64,000 nucleotides of DNA. It comes from Cinnamomum chago. Lineage: Eukaryota > Streptophyta > Magnoliopsida > Laurales > Lauraceae. Positions 1 to 12,999 of this stretch are shown here, one piece after another. Numbering within the stretch: the first letter of the stretch is position 1; every line of letters starts with the position of its first letter. The DNA lies in the NCBI GenBank assembly GCA_038049695.1, contig CP142453.1:109529501-109593500 (forward strand), in the 5' to 3' direction. Under the pieces are notes generated by a model. The model searched no databases. It worked only from the letters and a program-made list of their open reading frames with translations, and was not told where the DNA came from. Made by a program: the position numbers and the translations under genes.

Positions 1-447
1 TAGAAGGCTGTCAAATTTCTTGCTCAATTCGTTTTGTACCATACAGGGAAGGATTTCTGTTTGGCACCTTCCCTCCCAAGTAGGGTGGGTAGCATATGCT
101 AAGTTGGAGAATGGTGAGTTATATTATAATTTTATTACAAAAAAGGTTAGTTTACCAGTTTATTCTCTCACCTATGCAACTATGCTGATGTTATTGGGAT
201 AGCTTCACTATCATGGTGTTTCTTCTAAGCTAAACCACACCAACCCACACCCCCCGCCCCCCGCCCCCCGAGCTTCTTCTCCCTCTTTTCTCCTCTTCCC
301 CCTCTCCTCCTGATGTGGATTTTTACCTGGAAATATTGGATGCCTTTTGTTATTATTATGTTGATTAAACTGAAAATCAAGTCCAATTCTTAGACTTTTT
401 AACAGGATATGAATACTCATTAGCACCTTTTTATTCAAATTGTTCAG

Positions 448-3400
448 TATTCCTTTCCACCATCCTGTGTTGGTGAAGTTGGGCGCATGGGAGCACCCAA
501 TAGAAGGGAGATTGGTCACGGGATGCTTGCAGAAAGAGCCTTAGAGCCTATTTTACCTTCTGAAGAAGATTTTCCATACACTATACGTGTTGAGAGTACA
601 ATCACTGATAGCAATGGCTCTTCAAGGTAGATTCTCTATTGGAATCTATTTTTTATTTTTGACCCTCTGCACATTTTCTGGCATTCATCAAAATATGTTT
701 CATCTGGTTTCTCCTATTTACATTTGCCAGCATGCTGTAACTAGATTTTAGATCATGGTTTTTAAAACTAGATCATGTCATCCCAGGCTCAGTACCTACT
801 GAGTCACACAAACTTGGCTGAGTCTCATTTGTATCAATCAAGTCTTGGTGCAACTCGGCTGAGTTGTAATGAACTCAGTAGTGACCAAGTCAGTGACGGA
901 AAACAAGTTTTGAGACCATGTTCTTGGTATGCATTTTAAGCTGTAAAATTGTTCTCCTCTGGCAGTATGGCCTCAGTTTGTGGAGGTTGCTTAGCATTGC
1001 AAGATTCTGGGGTTCCTCTGAAGGCCTCTATTGCTGGGATAGCAATGGGTATGGTTTTAGATACAAAAGAATTTGGGGGAGATGGAACCCCTCTCATTCT
1101 GTCTGACATTAGTGGGTCTGAAGATGCTTCTGGGGATATGGATTTTAAGGTTTGAGCCTACAGCACTTTTTAGTTCTTTTTACAGTCCATTTTATGCTAC
1201 TCTTTAGTACAATTAGCTGCTGCTCAACCATTATTTTTTGCATTGGAAGAGCAGTGAAGTCATTACAATTTTTTAACAATGAATTTTATATTGCAGGTTG
1301 CTGGCAGTGAAAATGGTATTACTGCATTTCAGATGGACATTAAGGTCAAGAAAAAAATATTCATTCTTTAGTACATTCTTTTTTTGTCTTTCCAGTATAT
1401 TGAATAGTTGGCCTTCTTTTTTTGATGAGTCAGTTCAGGTCCTTTGGCCCTTGATTATAATGCAAATCAATGACTTTAAGTATATGCTGATGCACACTGT
1501 CTTGTGACAGGTGGGAGGGATCACTTTGCCTGTTATGGAACAAGCACTTCTGCAAGCAAGAGATGGACGGAAGCATATTCTTGGTAACCTTAAATCTTGC
1601 CCTGAATTGCACTAGTCATCCATAGAAACTGATTGTTGGTGGATTGATGGAATTGGTGTTGCATATACTTTGAGAACATTAGGCTGAAACCATAATTGAT
1701 TAAAGCATTAAGATGAACTGGTCACTAAAAGAATTTTAGAAATTTCTTTGTAATATATTATAAGTAAATGACATTTTAAGGTACCCGATGGTGTATTAAT
1801 GTTCATATTGGACTACTGTTGTGTTAACAAAAAGAGAGGCATCCGGACTAGGGTTGTGTTTGTCTTAGAGCATCTGAATAAGGTCCAAGCTAAGTCTGAA
1901 ACCAGCCTTTCCATGGACTTGGAACCATAGCTGCAAGTTTTAGTTCGTTTCGGCCAAAATGGATGAACAGTTTCAGTTCAGAAAATGGTCCAATCCAAAC
2001 AGCTCTCTCTTAGTTGTACCCTGAAAGGCGCCTTAAACCGCTCAAAATTACTCATTTTCAGTTAGAAATAACATATTTCATTATTGGTTTGGTAAAATAA
2101 ATTAAACGTATATAATTTATATGTTGTTTTCAAATTTCATTTTTTTATATTTTCTACATTAAAATTATTTTATTTTATTTTTATATTTATTCCGAAATGT
2201 AACTTCAAAATGTTTTACAGAAATTCCAAACCGACCGAAACATTTCATTTTGGAGGCCACACAGAAATGGGGCCCGAAAGGAAATTCTTAACCTTGCTAT
2301 ATCTACATAATGGTCTCACTAGATGTCTAGGTCTGGTTCAATATATTAAACAGAAATGGGACTTAATGCTTTGCCATCAGGGCGGATCCGGTCCTGACTT
2401 TTTAGGTCCATCGAGGATCTGGGCCTGGTGTCTCAGTGGTTTTCTAGTGTAAAGACGGCCTGCATCTGTGCATCATAGATGAAGATTAGGCTTTACTATC
2501 AGTTTCTGTCAACTTGCACCATTGGAAGGGTATGATTGGTGTTTTCATCCTTTTACAAGGCTGAGTAACTTGGGGTTTTACAGCTGAAATGTTGAACTGC
2601 TCACCTCCTCCTACAAAGAAACTTTCCAAGTATGCTCCATTGATACATGTTATGAAGGTTTGTTGTCTATGGACTACCATCACTTTTTCATTTTTCATTT
2701 TTCATTTCATAGTTTCAACTGATTGCAGGATTTATGTCAAGCCTTCATCTTTGTCTATGTTTTTGCAATCTTTTATTTATTTATTTGGTTGTTTAGGTCA
2801 AACCAGATAAGGTGAATGTAATTATTGGCTCTGGTGGGAAGAAAGTGAAAAGTATCATTGAAGAGTCTGGAGTAGAAGCTATAGATATGCAAGATAACGG
2901 CATTGTAAGCATTGACTGGGGCATTCTATTTCAATCTAATATGCTGCTTTCCTTGGTACTTGTTATGTCAACTTTATGTGTCTGTGCCCTTACAGGTTAA
3001 AATTACTGCAAAGGACTTAACAAGCTTGGAGAAGTCGAAAGCCATGATTAGTAGTTTGACAATGGTTCCTACAATTGGTGATGTTTACAGGTCTGATCTT
3101 CTGTCACAGTACTTTTGCCTTTGATCTTCTGTCACAGTACTTTTGCCTTTTTATGTAAAGGAATTTGTTTGGGTGATAAAATCTCTCTCTATTGTCAATG
3201 TGTTGGAAAGACATCCTTCCATGTAGCTACTCCATGGTTCCAATATCAAGCAGCATTTTCATTCTTTAGAGCATGTTTTATATTAAATGAATGCCTTCTT
3301 GTCTGGCTACCTCCAATTCATTCTTGTTGTGCTCTCTGTACTTTCTGACATGTAAAAATCACATTATTTGGAAGTGTCAAATTAAAAAGAAAGAGGGTGC

Positions 3401-6400
3401 TCTTGGGAACTTTATTCCTTTGCAGCCAACACTACATTGGCTCCAATAAAATCAAGAGGACAATGATGCAGTCTCATGTGCAAGAAAGGGACTGCTGCTT
3501 CAAGAAAGTTGTGGGCTGGATCTTCTTCTAGACAGTGAATAGTGAAAGAAAATATAGGAAGGGTTGCACCTATATGGTTGGAGGACTGCAAACCCCAGAT
3601 AACCTACATGCTCTCCAGTTCCTTGTGTCCCAGGGTACAATTTCCACCGCAACACGTACAAAACAGCCAAGAATGAAGGCTGCCAGCTGCTCATTGCTAT
3701 TATTTATGTGAAATGACAATACTTGTAACGTAGTAACAGTCCCAACTATTAATCTAGTAAGCTACAAAATGGCCTAAATCCTAGCCGTTATAAAATGCAA
3801 TCACTTAAACAATGAAAGAAGAAATTTGTGCAACCTGCACTTGTGCAACTCGTTTACAGCCTGTGGCTGCTCACCTGGCCCAAATGGGTGGGATGACAAG
3901 GCCCAGGGCCTGTTCTGGGAGACCTACAGATCCATATGGACCTGTCACAGCAGGGTATAGATTTCTTGGGCCCAGATGTGGCGTTTAGTGGCCCCACAGC
4001 TCACTAATTTGGGCCTGACAGTCCCAATAAGGGACTGTGCTTCAAAAATAGTTCACAAGTCCTAGTTAAGCAACTATTTTGGGTCCCACATGGATCCTGA
4101 CCCTCTAAACCTGGGTCCGGCTACCCTGTGCACAAACAAACTCCTCCAGAAAGCTCGAGGCTTGTGCTACAGTGTGATCTTCTGGGTCTTCATTGCTTGA
4201 ATCCGCATCAACAGGGCCCAATGATGAGAACAAAATTTTGGTGCTATTCTTAGCCCATGCGTATATATACCCATTACAAGATTGAAGACTTGAGTAGTCC
4301 CAGTGATACATCATTAACAAAGCCTTGTCCCATCAGATAAGGGTCAGCTACTAGAGTTTTACTCCAGAACTCATTACTGATAAACTCCAACCAAGATGAG
4401 ACGAAAACCTATCTATATAGTGCCAATAAGAAGAACTGCCTGCATGTGTGTAGAAATACTCTCTCTGCCTGGTATATAATACAAAATGTCATCCTTCTAC
4501 TAGATAAGTATAGTAGTGATGGTGAAAATTGTTTACTTAGAAATACGTCCTGTTTCTATATCTTGCCATATTTTGTTCATTTTACTTATATAAATTGTCC
4601 ATATGAGAAGGGCAAAATAACTTCAACTTGCAACATTTTGACAGTCATGGGTACCAAAAGAGAACCCAGAACAGTAAACAGGCCACCCCAGAGACTGCAG
4701 TAATCGTGTGACAGGGACTGTTACACTGCGCACTTGGATTCAGCAACTTAGAGAAGGGATTAAACCGCGAATCTTCACTTCCAACACCAAGATGGTAATT
4801 GTAGATGAAAGGGAAAAACACAGAGATGTTAAAAGAGAGAGCAGTAACCTTACTGTCATTCCAAAATACGCGTCCTCTGTGCAATGGAATGCAATGGTTG
4901 ACATGTATAAAAGGCCAGAAAATCCTAATTACGGGAAATATAATCCTTAATTTCCATTAATTTCCATAAATGAAGCTCGGGCAATTTGATTTGGAAATTG
5001 AGGTTCAATTTGAAGCAATTCCACTCTCAATTCCAATTTTGATTTTCGATTTTTACTTATCTTTTCAAATGAGAATAGTCTCATCCAGATAAGAAGATTA
5101 CTAGACAGGTCTCAATGCAAGAGACCTCACTGCTCACATCTCTACGCCAACGTCTCTAGCCTTCCATCCAAACATAACCGACCCTTCTTTACATCACATT
5201 CAAGCTCTCATTCTCACAATCATTTTCCCGGAGCTACATCACCAGCGACCCTTACATCATCTACATCTTTCAGATCTCTCTCTGGGAATCTATCATGGGC
5301 CCTACCTAATGATACTCTGGTAGACTTGGGTCCCACCATTCGATGGAGCACGTGATGGAAATGTGATTAAGTGGTGATGAATGGGAATTTGGTTCCCTGT
5401 TTGCAGCTATTATGTGTCAACTTACAAGTCTCCGGGAATCTATCATGGGTCCCACATTGATAATCCGAACCATTTAAAATGAATGTCAACCCCTTTAATG
5501 ACGCATACTAAAATTTCATTTCAATAGACGTGGACCCCCACCATTCAATTGAGCACGTGATGGAATTGTGATCAGGTGGTGATGAATACGAGTTTGGTTC
5601 TGTATTTGCAGCTATTATATGTGAACTTGCAAGTCTTCAGAAATCTATCATGGTCCCCACATAATAATAATAATCCGAACCGTTCAAAATAAATGTTTAC
5701 CCCTCTAATGACATATATTAAAATACCATTTCAATAGACGTGGATAGTGGGTGGATCCAGCCATTTGATTGAGCGCATGATGGAATTGTGATTTTTTTAT
5801 TTTTTGTTGGAATGGAATTGTGATTAGGTGGTGGATGTTTAGTTTACAGCTGTAGTATCTCTCTATTTTATTTATTTATTGAATGAATGTTTAATTTATA
5901 ATTTATGGTCTTCATTGTTTCAATATGTAATTTTTAAATCATAGTGCAGAAAAACGTGACCATGCTCAGTACGGGCTACAATGCTAGTACAACATTAATT
6001 AGCAACTCAATTAACCCAGTCAACAGCCCCTTCACCGACTGCATTGTTTGAATAGAGTTTCACATTTTGAAAAAATTCACTGTGGTGCAATTAATTAGCA
6101 AAAAGTCCCTATATATGATTAAGATTTTGGCAATTTTAATGCGGTTCGGATCTTTACACATGGGTTCAGATCCCCTTTTGTTCGATCGAATACCTCCATG
6201 ATCATCATTGCCAATTCAATAGCATAATCTTTGATTATATCCAGGCTATCCACATCATATTTTGTTTGCAAGTATAAGCAGCTATGATTTGTGCTGCAAG
6301 ATCTTTTATGTTCTTACCGTGTTCCCTTATCCATGGCTATAGATTGATAGCTTATTATTGCAACCTCGCTGATATAGTGTTTTCCCCCCAACCCAGATAC

Positions 6401-8771
6401 ATATATATATATTTATGCACACAAAATTATAAAATACCCAACATAACATTTCAATAACAGTAACTAATACTAACATAAGTTTATAACATTCAAGAATCTA
6501 GATTTGACTCCTTCAATGAAGTTACCATTTTCGCTTATATCTTCTGAGAAATGTCAGGTTTTGTATTGTACTGGTAACCTGATCAAATAGTAGCTGGAGT
6601 TTTAGATCTGATTTATGCATTTTTCAGGAACTGTGAAATCAAATCCATTGCTCCATATGGAGTTTTTGTTGAGATTGCACCTGGGCGTGAGGTATTTGTT
6701 TCACTTTTGAACACTTATCATTTAATAAAATAAATCTGTGTATCCTCTGAAAACATAAGCTTTGTCTCAGTTTCTGACTGAACGGAGATGGTCTGTAACT
6801 TCAAATATTGTCCATGGCCAAAGTTTCATTCCAAAGTCATCGTGTTTTTTTAATGAAAATCACCTAATGTTTCAAACAGTAAATTTAGTTTTCTAATTGT
6901 GCTCAACTGTGTATGCTTTGCTCTAGTACTTGGATATAAAATTGCATAACTTGTTGATATTTTAACCTGATAGAACAATTTTTTATCTTCCACAGGGGCT
7001 TTGTCATATTAGTGAGCTGAGTTCAAATTGGTTAGCAAAGGCTGAGGATGTAAGCTAAATTTTTTTTTGTTTAATAGTTGAAACAATTCTTTGAAGACAG
7101 CTCAATGAAAATTTTCTAGAACGGTCTGGCATGTGTCACAGCCCCCATTAGCACTGACCCAACTTTTGACAATATGTCTTGGGCAGCCATGCACTTGCTG
7201 ATATTTAGAAATGTTGTCTGGTTTTAGTTCTATGAGCACTACTCGACTTATATGACTGGACTGAGTTCAAAGAGAGTTCTTTTTTGCCCTTCTCTTTTCT
7301 TTTCTATTTTTTGACATTTACTGAGATCAACAAATTTTCAGGCCTTTAAAGTTGGTGACCGCTTGGATGTCAAACTTACTGAGGTTAGTGGTTTCCTCAC
7401 CTTATTATTTGCATGTGTGTTCTGGAACATTCTCCAAACACATCTCTGAAATTCCAGTATGGCTTTCAACTTTACTGATGTTGTACTTGTATCTAGCACT
7501 ATTAATGGACCCAGATTTGGCCCATATCTGCCGGAGCACGAGTCTGATAATCGAGGATTGGACTGCCCAATGGGTCCAATTGGCCAGGCTCAACAGGTTT
7601 AGGATCTGATCCCCTTAGAGGGCCAGACTTGGGCCTGTGGAGCTAGGCCCTTTGGAATCTAATTATACATAGATTTTAAAATTTAAATTTATGCGTGTTT
7701 GTGCAGCTGACCCCAGCGTCATGGGACAAGGCTGTGGTGGTGATGTTTGTGTGCATATGTAGATATATACTGTGACAATTTGTGAAAGTGTATATAATAT
7801 GAAATTTCTATTTGGATGGTTAGAGAACTCTGATTAAAAAATGGACTTTTGACTCATTTGGGCGTTAATTTGGCTCGGGCTTGAATCAAACTTGGGCCTT
7901 TAACGGGCATGTTCAGAGCTCCTATCTTTTCTTATTGGGCAGGCTTGAACCTGGGGCCTAAGGTTTATTTTGTAGTTGGACTTGGATTGGGGTCCTTCAC
8001 TTATTGGGCCCAAACATGGGCCCAGGTAAATCTGGCCCAAATCTAGCCTGTTGACTACATTGGGGTATGTCATTTGGAGTGCTACAAGGAACTGGGAAAG
8101 TAAAGGGATTTTGTTGACATTGCACCTTTATTTTTCTGGTTCCCAAGTGGGACCTTGGAATCAGTTTAGTTCACTTCTTTATTAATAGATCAGCAGATAT
8201 GAACGTGGAAGGTTCCTGATAACCTTGAGAAACTCCCTCATAATTACTCATGGGTTGGGAACTTTCACCTTTAATCAAGTTGCCAGAGAAAGTAATTAAC
8301 ATGAGCATCTTTTCTTATGGGGGAACATGGTCCCAGATAAATGAAAAGGGTCAATTGCGCCTAAGCCACCGAGCACTTCTTCCTGATGCAAGTCAAGAGA
8401 AATCCAGTGTTAAGCAGCGTGCAGGTACCCCAATGAAGGAAAATGTGCCTCCCCAAAATAACCTCGATAAGGGAACTACCAAAAAGGCCGCAACCACGAC
8501 AAAGGATGCCCTTGCCCAACAAGTTGTAGAGCAGCATGATAAGGGTGACTCTAAAAAGGTCACAAGCTCTGGTATGGAGGTTCCTTCGGTTCAAGATAAA
8601 ATACATGATAAAGCTCAGTCCCAGGATAAGGTTTTCAAGAGAGTGCCTTCTAGAGATGGCCCATACATTAACAAAGAGAAGCAGAAGAAAAGCAGCATTA
8701 AAGCCGTAACAGGTGCCACTCCTAAAGATGAAGGTATCTTGGTGAATGGAGAAACTAAAATTGGGAAATAA
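448..8771 (+). CDS. PNP2: Polynucleotide phosphorylase, mitochondrial type (3' 11 exons, 5' end outside window)
   Basis: 3'-5' exoribonuclease/polyadenylase that phosphorolyses RNA; plant PNP2 acts in mitochondria in RNA 3' processing and decay. Exons read by GT-AG joining: 448-626, 966-1149, 1297-1344, 1511-1583, 2584-2657, 2797-2904, 2996-3090, 6628-6691, 6996-7049, 7342-7383, 8337-8771; together 1,356 nt, 451 residues plus stop, frame kept at every junction. Exons 1-4 are the second RNase PH domain, with EIGHG and SMASVCGG motifs; [11 protein letters not shown] keeps the residues matching catalytic D486, D492 and K494 of the E. coli enzyme. Exons 5-7 hold the KH domain with the GSGG loop; exons 8-11 the S1 domain ([23 protein letters not shown]). 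The last exon then runs about 125 residues of Lys/Gln/Thr-rich low-complexity tail. The start codon, transit peptide and first PH domain are not in the window; I found no further exon in 1-447. Family assignment is firm; PNP2 rather than the chloroplast paralogue is inferred from the sequence of these exons. Confidence 0.94.
3095..3150 (+). repeat. 28-bp perfect tandem duplication at a PNP2 splice donor
   Basis: The 28 bases at 3095-3122 are repeated exactly at 3123-3150. The repeat starts four bases inside the intron that follows the KH-domain exon ending at 3090, so the donor itself is not duplicated. Perfect identity suggests a recent replication slip. Confidence 0.9.
3151..5283. other. 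PNP2 intron interior, no gene recognised
   Basis: First part of the 3.5-kb intron between exons ending at 3090 and starting at 6628. It contains open frames of up to 85 codons, on both strands, without recognisable domains or splice context. The mid-intron base composition and lack of homology suggest old transposon debris. Confidence 0.5.
5284..5830 (+). repeat. Degenerate tandem repeat in PNP2 intron, three units
   Basis: The phrase aatctatcatgg recurs at about 5287, 5436 and 5642. Each copy is followed by the same blocks (cccac..., aatccgaacc, tttcaatagacgtgga, gagcacgtgatgga, gtgatgaat, ttgcagctattat). Unit lengths are roughly 150 (with an internal deletion), 207 and 190 bp; the third is the most diverged. 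No protein is encoded. Confidence 0.75.
7703..7745 (+). mobile_element. SINE 3'-end relic (Au-like) in PNP2 intron
   Basis: The stretch has the layout gcagctgacccc...gggacaaggc followed by a tggtggtgatg tail. This matches the conserved 3' hairpin and short-repeat tail of plant Au-type SINEs. The same layout recurs at 42281-42329 and 63065-63112. No 5' Pol III boxes were located here, so only the tail is claimed. Confidence 0.45.
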
Positions 8772-8940
8772 GCATATTGTTCATGGTTTGATAACCGAAT
8801 ATAAAGGTTGTTGGCTCGATGTCCCATGTGGAAGACAACATGAAGATCATCCAACGTTTACGCAAAATCCAGGTATGAGATGCTACTCAGTACTCACAAA
8901 CTGTTAAGTAGGCATTATATATATATATATATATATATGA

Positions 8941-9110
8941 GGAATGTTCATATGCATCTATCCCTCACCATAGGGTGAGGGACGCTTCCATAAATGGGGG
9001 GTTTCAAGTACACCCTATGTACTTGAAATCCCCCTTTTGTACTTGAAACCTCTCATTTATGGAAGCATCCCTCACCTTATGGTGAGGGATAGATGCATAT
9101 GAACATTCCC
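8941..9110. mobile_element. Palindromic MITE inside a TA microsatellite (copy 1)
   Basis: Inverted repeats at 8941-8996 and 9054-9109 match over 56 bp with two mismatches. Within each arm is a smaller palindrome, ccctcacc...ggtgaggg, so the element can fold as nested hairpins. It is flanked on both sides by (TA)n runs (about 8916-8937 and 9112-9128), consistent with insertion into, or duplication of, TA targets. It lies about 170 bp downstream of the PNP2 stop, in or near the 3' UTR. A diverged copy is at 61160-61322. Confidence 0.85.
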
Positions 9111-9291
9111 CTATATATATATATATATGAAGACACATATATATTCACACACATATATGTATATGTATGCATGTATGTATATACTTACGCATGTGTCTAT
9201 GCAAAATTAATGTCATGAGAGTTGTCGCTTGTGGGACTAAAATGGGCAAATCCCCAGTTAATTTGATTCATCCAGATTGTAAGTGGTGTCA

Positions 9292-10490
9292 TGTAACGAT
9301 CTGGAATCCAGGGCCCTTTGAATTCCGCGTCGAGACTTGTATAGGTATCACATCCACATCATGAATCAAACCATTAAAGCATAATAACCAAGCTTTCCTA
9401 AATTTGAATCTGTAATTGAATGAATATCAAAACCAATGAAAATATCCAAATAAAGAGAATGAACAATAAAATTCCAAAATAGTCTCTGTAATTAAAAGAT
9501 TCCAACTAAAAGCATGTTTCTAGGTGAAATTGTCTGTGAGTGTCGAATGCTCAGCCGCAGGTGTTAAATCCGATTTCTTTGTCATTGGGGTCCTCCCACC
9601 TTTATTCGTTTATATTACCTGGGATTGGGGCGAAAACACAATCAGTCATACCAAGTGAATAGAATTCAACCTATACAAAATTTGTGTGCAACATTATAAT
9701 AAAAGCACTTAATTCAAATATAAAACAATAAAGAACCATGTATGCATTAATTAATTAAGGTTTCTAATTCTAACCGTGAGACCACCGCCTAACCACCGTG
9801 TGCACTAGCTCCAGAATAAAAATACACCTTAAGGTTGCCTCAGAACACAAGAGCGTGCCATAGTCAGTCGAAAGCCTGACCTATAGCTACCAAGTGCAAT
9901 TGACCTATAGTCAGGATAATTACGCAGCTCTTGAAACAGAAGGGACAACTATAGCCAATCAACGACTAACCTATAGCCAAACAGAGTGCAACTGACCTAA
10001 AAGTCAGGACAATTACACATGGCCTAAAAGCCAAGTTAGAAGGATCCATCTCTGAGCCTCGTGCTGATGCATCTAGCGGTGTCCGATGGGTAGGTCCAGT
10101 TATATTTTTGAAAACAGCGTTTAATAATAATTTCCAATATAGGTGCCATGATAATTTGAGATTTTACCCTTACTGATGTTTTGGGTTTTATCAGGCCCAT
10201 TCCCTTACCATCTTGGTACCCGTTGTAAGGATGACATCTCCGATTACCTTAATAGTATAAGCAGCCTCATCAAGCTTTAGTTAGTGAAAAATTTAATTAC
10301 ACCATACCCTCATACTATAGAAGCGATAAGAAAATTTTAACATCATATATTTAATCAGATTAAAGAATGATAATCTCATAATCAACATCACCATTCAATT
10401 TATGTCATAATTAACTCAAGTAACGTATGTTCAGACCAGTCTCATTGTAAATACTAAGCATAATGTGCATATATCAATAAGATAGCACAA
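9292..10490. mobile_element. Possible Ty3-type LTR fragment
   Basis: Begins tgtaacgatctggaatcc and contains non-coding blocks (attacctgggattgggg, cataccaagtgaatag) of the kind seen in plant Ty3/Del-type LTRs. Around 9840-10020 short phrases such as gacctatag and gtcagga...aattac recur. No second LTR or target duplication was found, and the MITE pair at 10499 interrupts the region. Assignment is by general resemblance only. Confidence 0.25.
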
Positions 10491-10498
10491 GCTGGTTT

Positions 10499-11096
10499 GT
10501 TTGGCCACTTTACTAGTAAGGTGGAGTGAATTAAAGCTTCCTTTCACCAGGCAAGAAAAGACTAGGGGTCATATCAAAAGTATAAAATTTCAAAGTTCCC
10601 TCTATTAAAAAAAAAAAAAAAAAAAAAGTTCAAAAAGCAACATTCTTAGGCCATCAAAAGACAAAAATCCATCTACTTTTTACCCAGAAAGTCAAAGATT
10701 CATTATCAAGCCACTAAAAAAAAATCATCATACTATGATTAGACCCCCAAATATTTTATTCTCTCTTCAATCTTCACTTCACCCTACAAGTTTTTTACCT
10801 GTTTGGCCACTTCACTAGTAAGGTGGAGTGAAGTAAAGCCTCCTTTCACCATACAAGAAAAGACTAGGGGTCATATCAAAACTACAAAATTTCAAAATTC
10901 CCTCCATTTAAAAAAAACTATCAAAAAGAAACATTCTCAGGCCACTAAAAGACAAAAATCCATCTACTCTTTACCCAAAAAGTCAGATTCCTTATCAAGC
11001 CACTAAAAACAAATTTTCATTATACTATGATTAGAACCCCTAATATTTAATTCTCTCTTCTATCTTTACTTCACTTTACAAGTATTTTTACCAAAC
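10499..11096. mobile_element. Tandem pair of about 300-bp MITEs
   Basis: Copy 1 is 10499-10800 and copy 2 is 10801-11096, head to tail with no spacer and roughly 88-90% alike by eye. Copy 2 has terminal inverted repeats: gtttggccacttcac at the left and the complement of gtttggtaaaaatac at the right. Copy 1 lacks the final aaac, so the two share a junction. There is no coding capacity. A diverged relative starts at about 20918 (gtttaggaactttac...gtggagtgaagt). The superfamily is undetermined because target duplications are not clear. Confidence 0.65.
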
Positions 11097-12570
11097 CCAG
11101 GGTGTAGTGAGTAAACTGAAAAAGTGCATTCTAATTAATAAAAACATTAGGGCTGGACGCTTATATATGAAACAGATACTGTTACATCACGTTTGTTGCT
11201 CACAAAGGCTTCCTCGCGCCTCTTATTGTTTGGAATCAATACATGGTGGGTCCCATTCTTATCCCTATGATGGACCTGATCTCCAAGGTCGCCCAAGGCC
11301 CCACCACAAGATCTGTGGTTCAGATTGATCATCAGGTGGCCCTACTGGGCCCCACAGCCTGCAAAAGCATGAACAAAACTCCAAAAGTGACTCACGCCCA
11401 TGAAACATAAGAGACTGGATGGTGGGCCTGATGGGACCCACTCTTCATGGGTCCACATCCTTCCAGATGTGGGGACCTGATCCTTGATCAGGTCGACCAA
11501 TAGCCCTTTTTCTTCTTCAACCACACCTCCTGGTTTTGAAGTGTATGGAGTGTGGTGGGTCAAACAGGGCCCACCTCACACGGGACCGGGTCCTCATGGG
11601 TCGACTATGGGTTCACAACCAGATCCATGGTCCGGATCTATGATCAGGTGAGCCATGGGATCCCACAATCAATGTTGACCAAAATGGTTTCCAACTGGAG
11701 GGAACTGGAAATTCAATTTCTGCACTATATCCCTGTATGATTTGATCATCTACACAGTGAAACTAGGTCTGAGAATTATCTAAACCATAATAGACCCAAA
11801 TATTTACATCAATCGGCAGAATTTGGATAATATCAGTCATCAAACCATAACTGGGTTGGGGGACAGGGTCTTGGAACATATAATTTATCATGAAAACATG
11901 CAATTTGATTCTGTATAATGGTTCCAACAGTATTGAGTAAAACAAAACAATGCAGATTCATACTTTAATCAACCCTCTAAACATGAGAACACAACACATC
12001 ATGTATACATAGAAATCTACTCACCTGGTGGATCCACTAGAGGTCTCGATTCGCTAATTTCCACCCTTTCTACAACTGATCTCTTAATTCTACGATTTGT
12101 GGAAGGCTTGGTTGTTTGTATGTGGGGAGAATTAGAAGGGAGAGTCCTTATAAATAGTTATCTAAGTTGAGTTTCATCAGAACTCTGTTGTGCAGGGTTC
12201 TACCAGAGTTTGGAGTTCTACTCCTACCAAGACTCCTACAAGCATGTGTCGACCTCTTCTAGGAAATCAGGAGTTTGGGTCCCACTTAGATTTGTATAAA
12301 AGTACTTAGAATTAAGGGGCCTACCTAAAATCATTATAAACAGCTAATCATAAATACATGTATATAATCAATTAAATAACTGTGTATAAGAAACAAAGGA
12401 TAAGCTAGATAAAATCTAACCCCCTTCAGGGATATTACTTTTCATGCACTGGCGACCATGATAATTGTTGCTCATGAGTTCATTACCATTTATATATGTA
12501 TAGATACTCAATATAGAGAATGAGTGCAGATGCTTACATCATATTGTTCAAGGCACGTAACAAGGATACT
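11097..12570. other. Repeat-derived DNA, no gene
   Basis: Around 11546-11680 is a single diverged relative of the minisatellite unit that fills the Helitron at 37337-38794 (shared gggtcaaacagggcccacct, ggtcctcatgggtcga). The rest is AT-rich with no recognisable coding region. The short open frames here are GC-patch effects. Confidence 0.5.
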
Positions 12571-12575
12571 CTTTC

Positions 12576-12947
12576 TTATGCTGGCCCTAGGGTTAGGGCT
12601 TGCGTAGATGTCGAAGCACGTGTCAAAGACACCTCAAATTATCTCCACAGAGATTTCTAACACGAGGAAAACCTCTCTAAGGGAAAATCCCAATTTTATT
12701 CTACTCCAAAATCTGAGATTATCATCTCTACAATGCAATATAAATAGTCAAAGTAAACTTAGGGCCTAAGAGCCTAAGAAAATCCAATCTAATAATATAA
12801 ACTATCCGAATCAAACTAGGAAACCAAATAAATCAGAATGCTAATCCTAATTACAATTAAATTAGGAAGCTACTAATTAAAAAAATAAATATCCTAAAAA
12901 ATATGTTGGGTGGGACCATCAGTGGAGTGGTAACCTGTTCCATATCA
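12576..12947 (-). repeat. 3' LTR of the gag-only element
   Basis: 372 bp, matching 14942-15305. The inner end on the minus strand reads tgatatgg, preceded by the polypurine stretch agaggga (complement of 12948-12955). The outer end has lost the terminal TG (ttatgc against tgatgc in the other LTR). Confidence 0.88.
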
Positions 12948-12999
12948 TTCCCTCTAGGTTGAAAGAAGAGTTTGACCTTGAACTCGGGTCTTCCTCATG

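Noticed and set aside
1-447. Possible upstream PNP2 exon, including the 60-codon frame at 20-202
   Set aside because: No match to the PNPase region expected before the exon at 448, and no acceptor/donor pair keeps a sensible frame; treated as intron.
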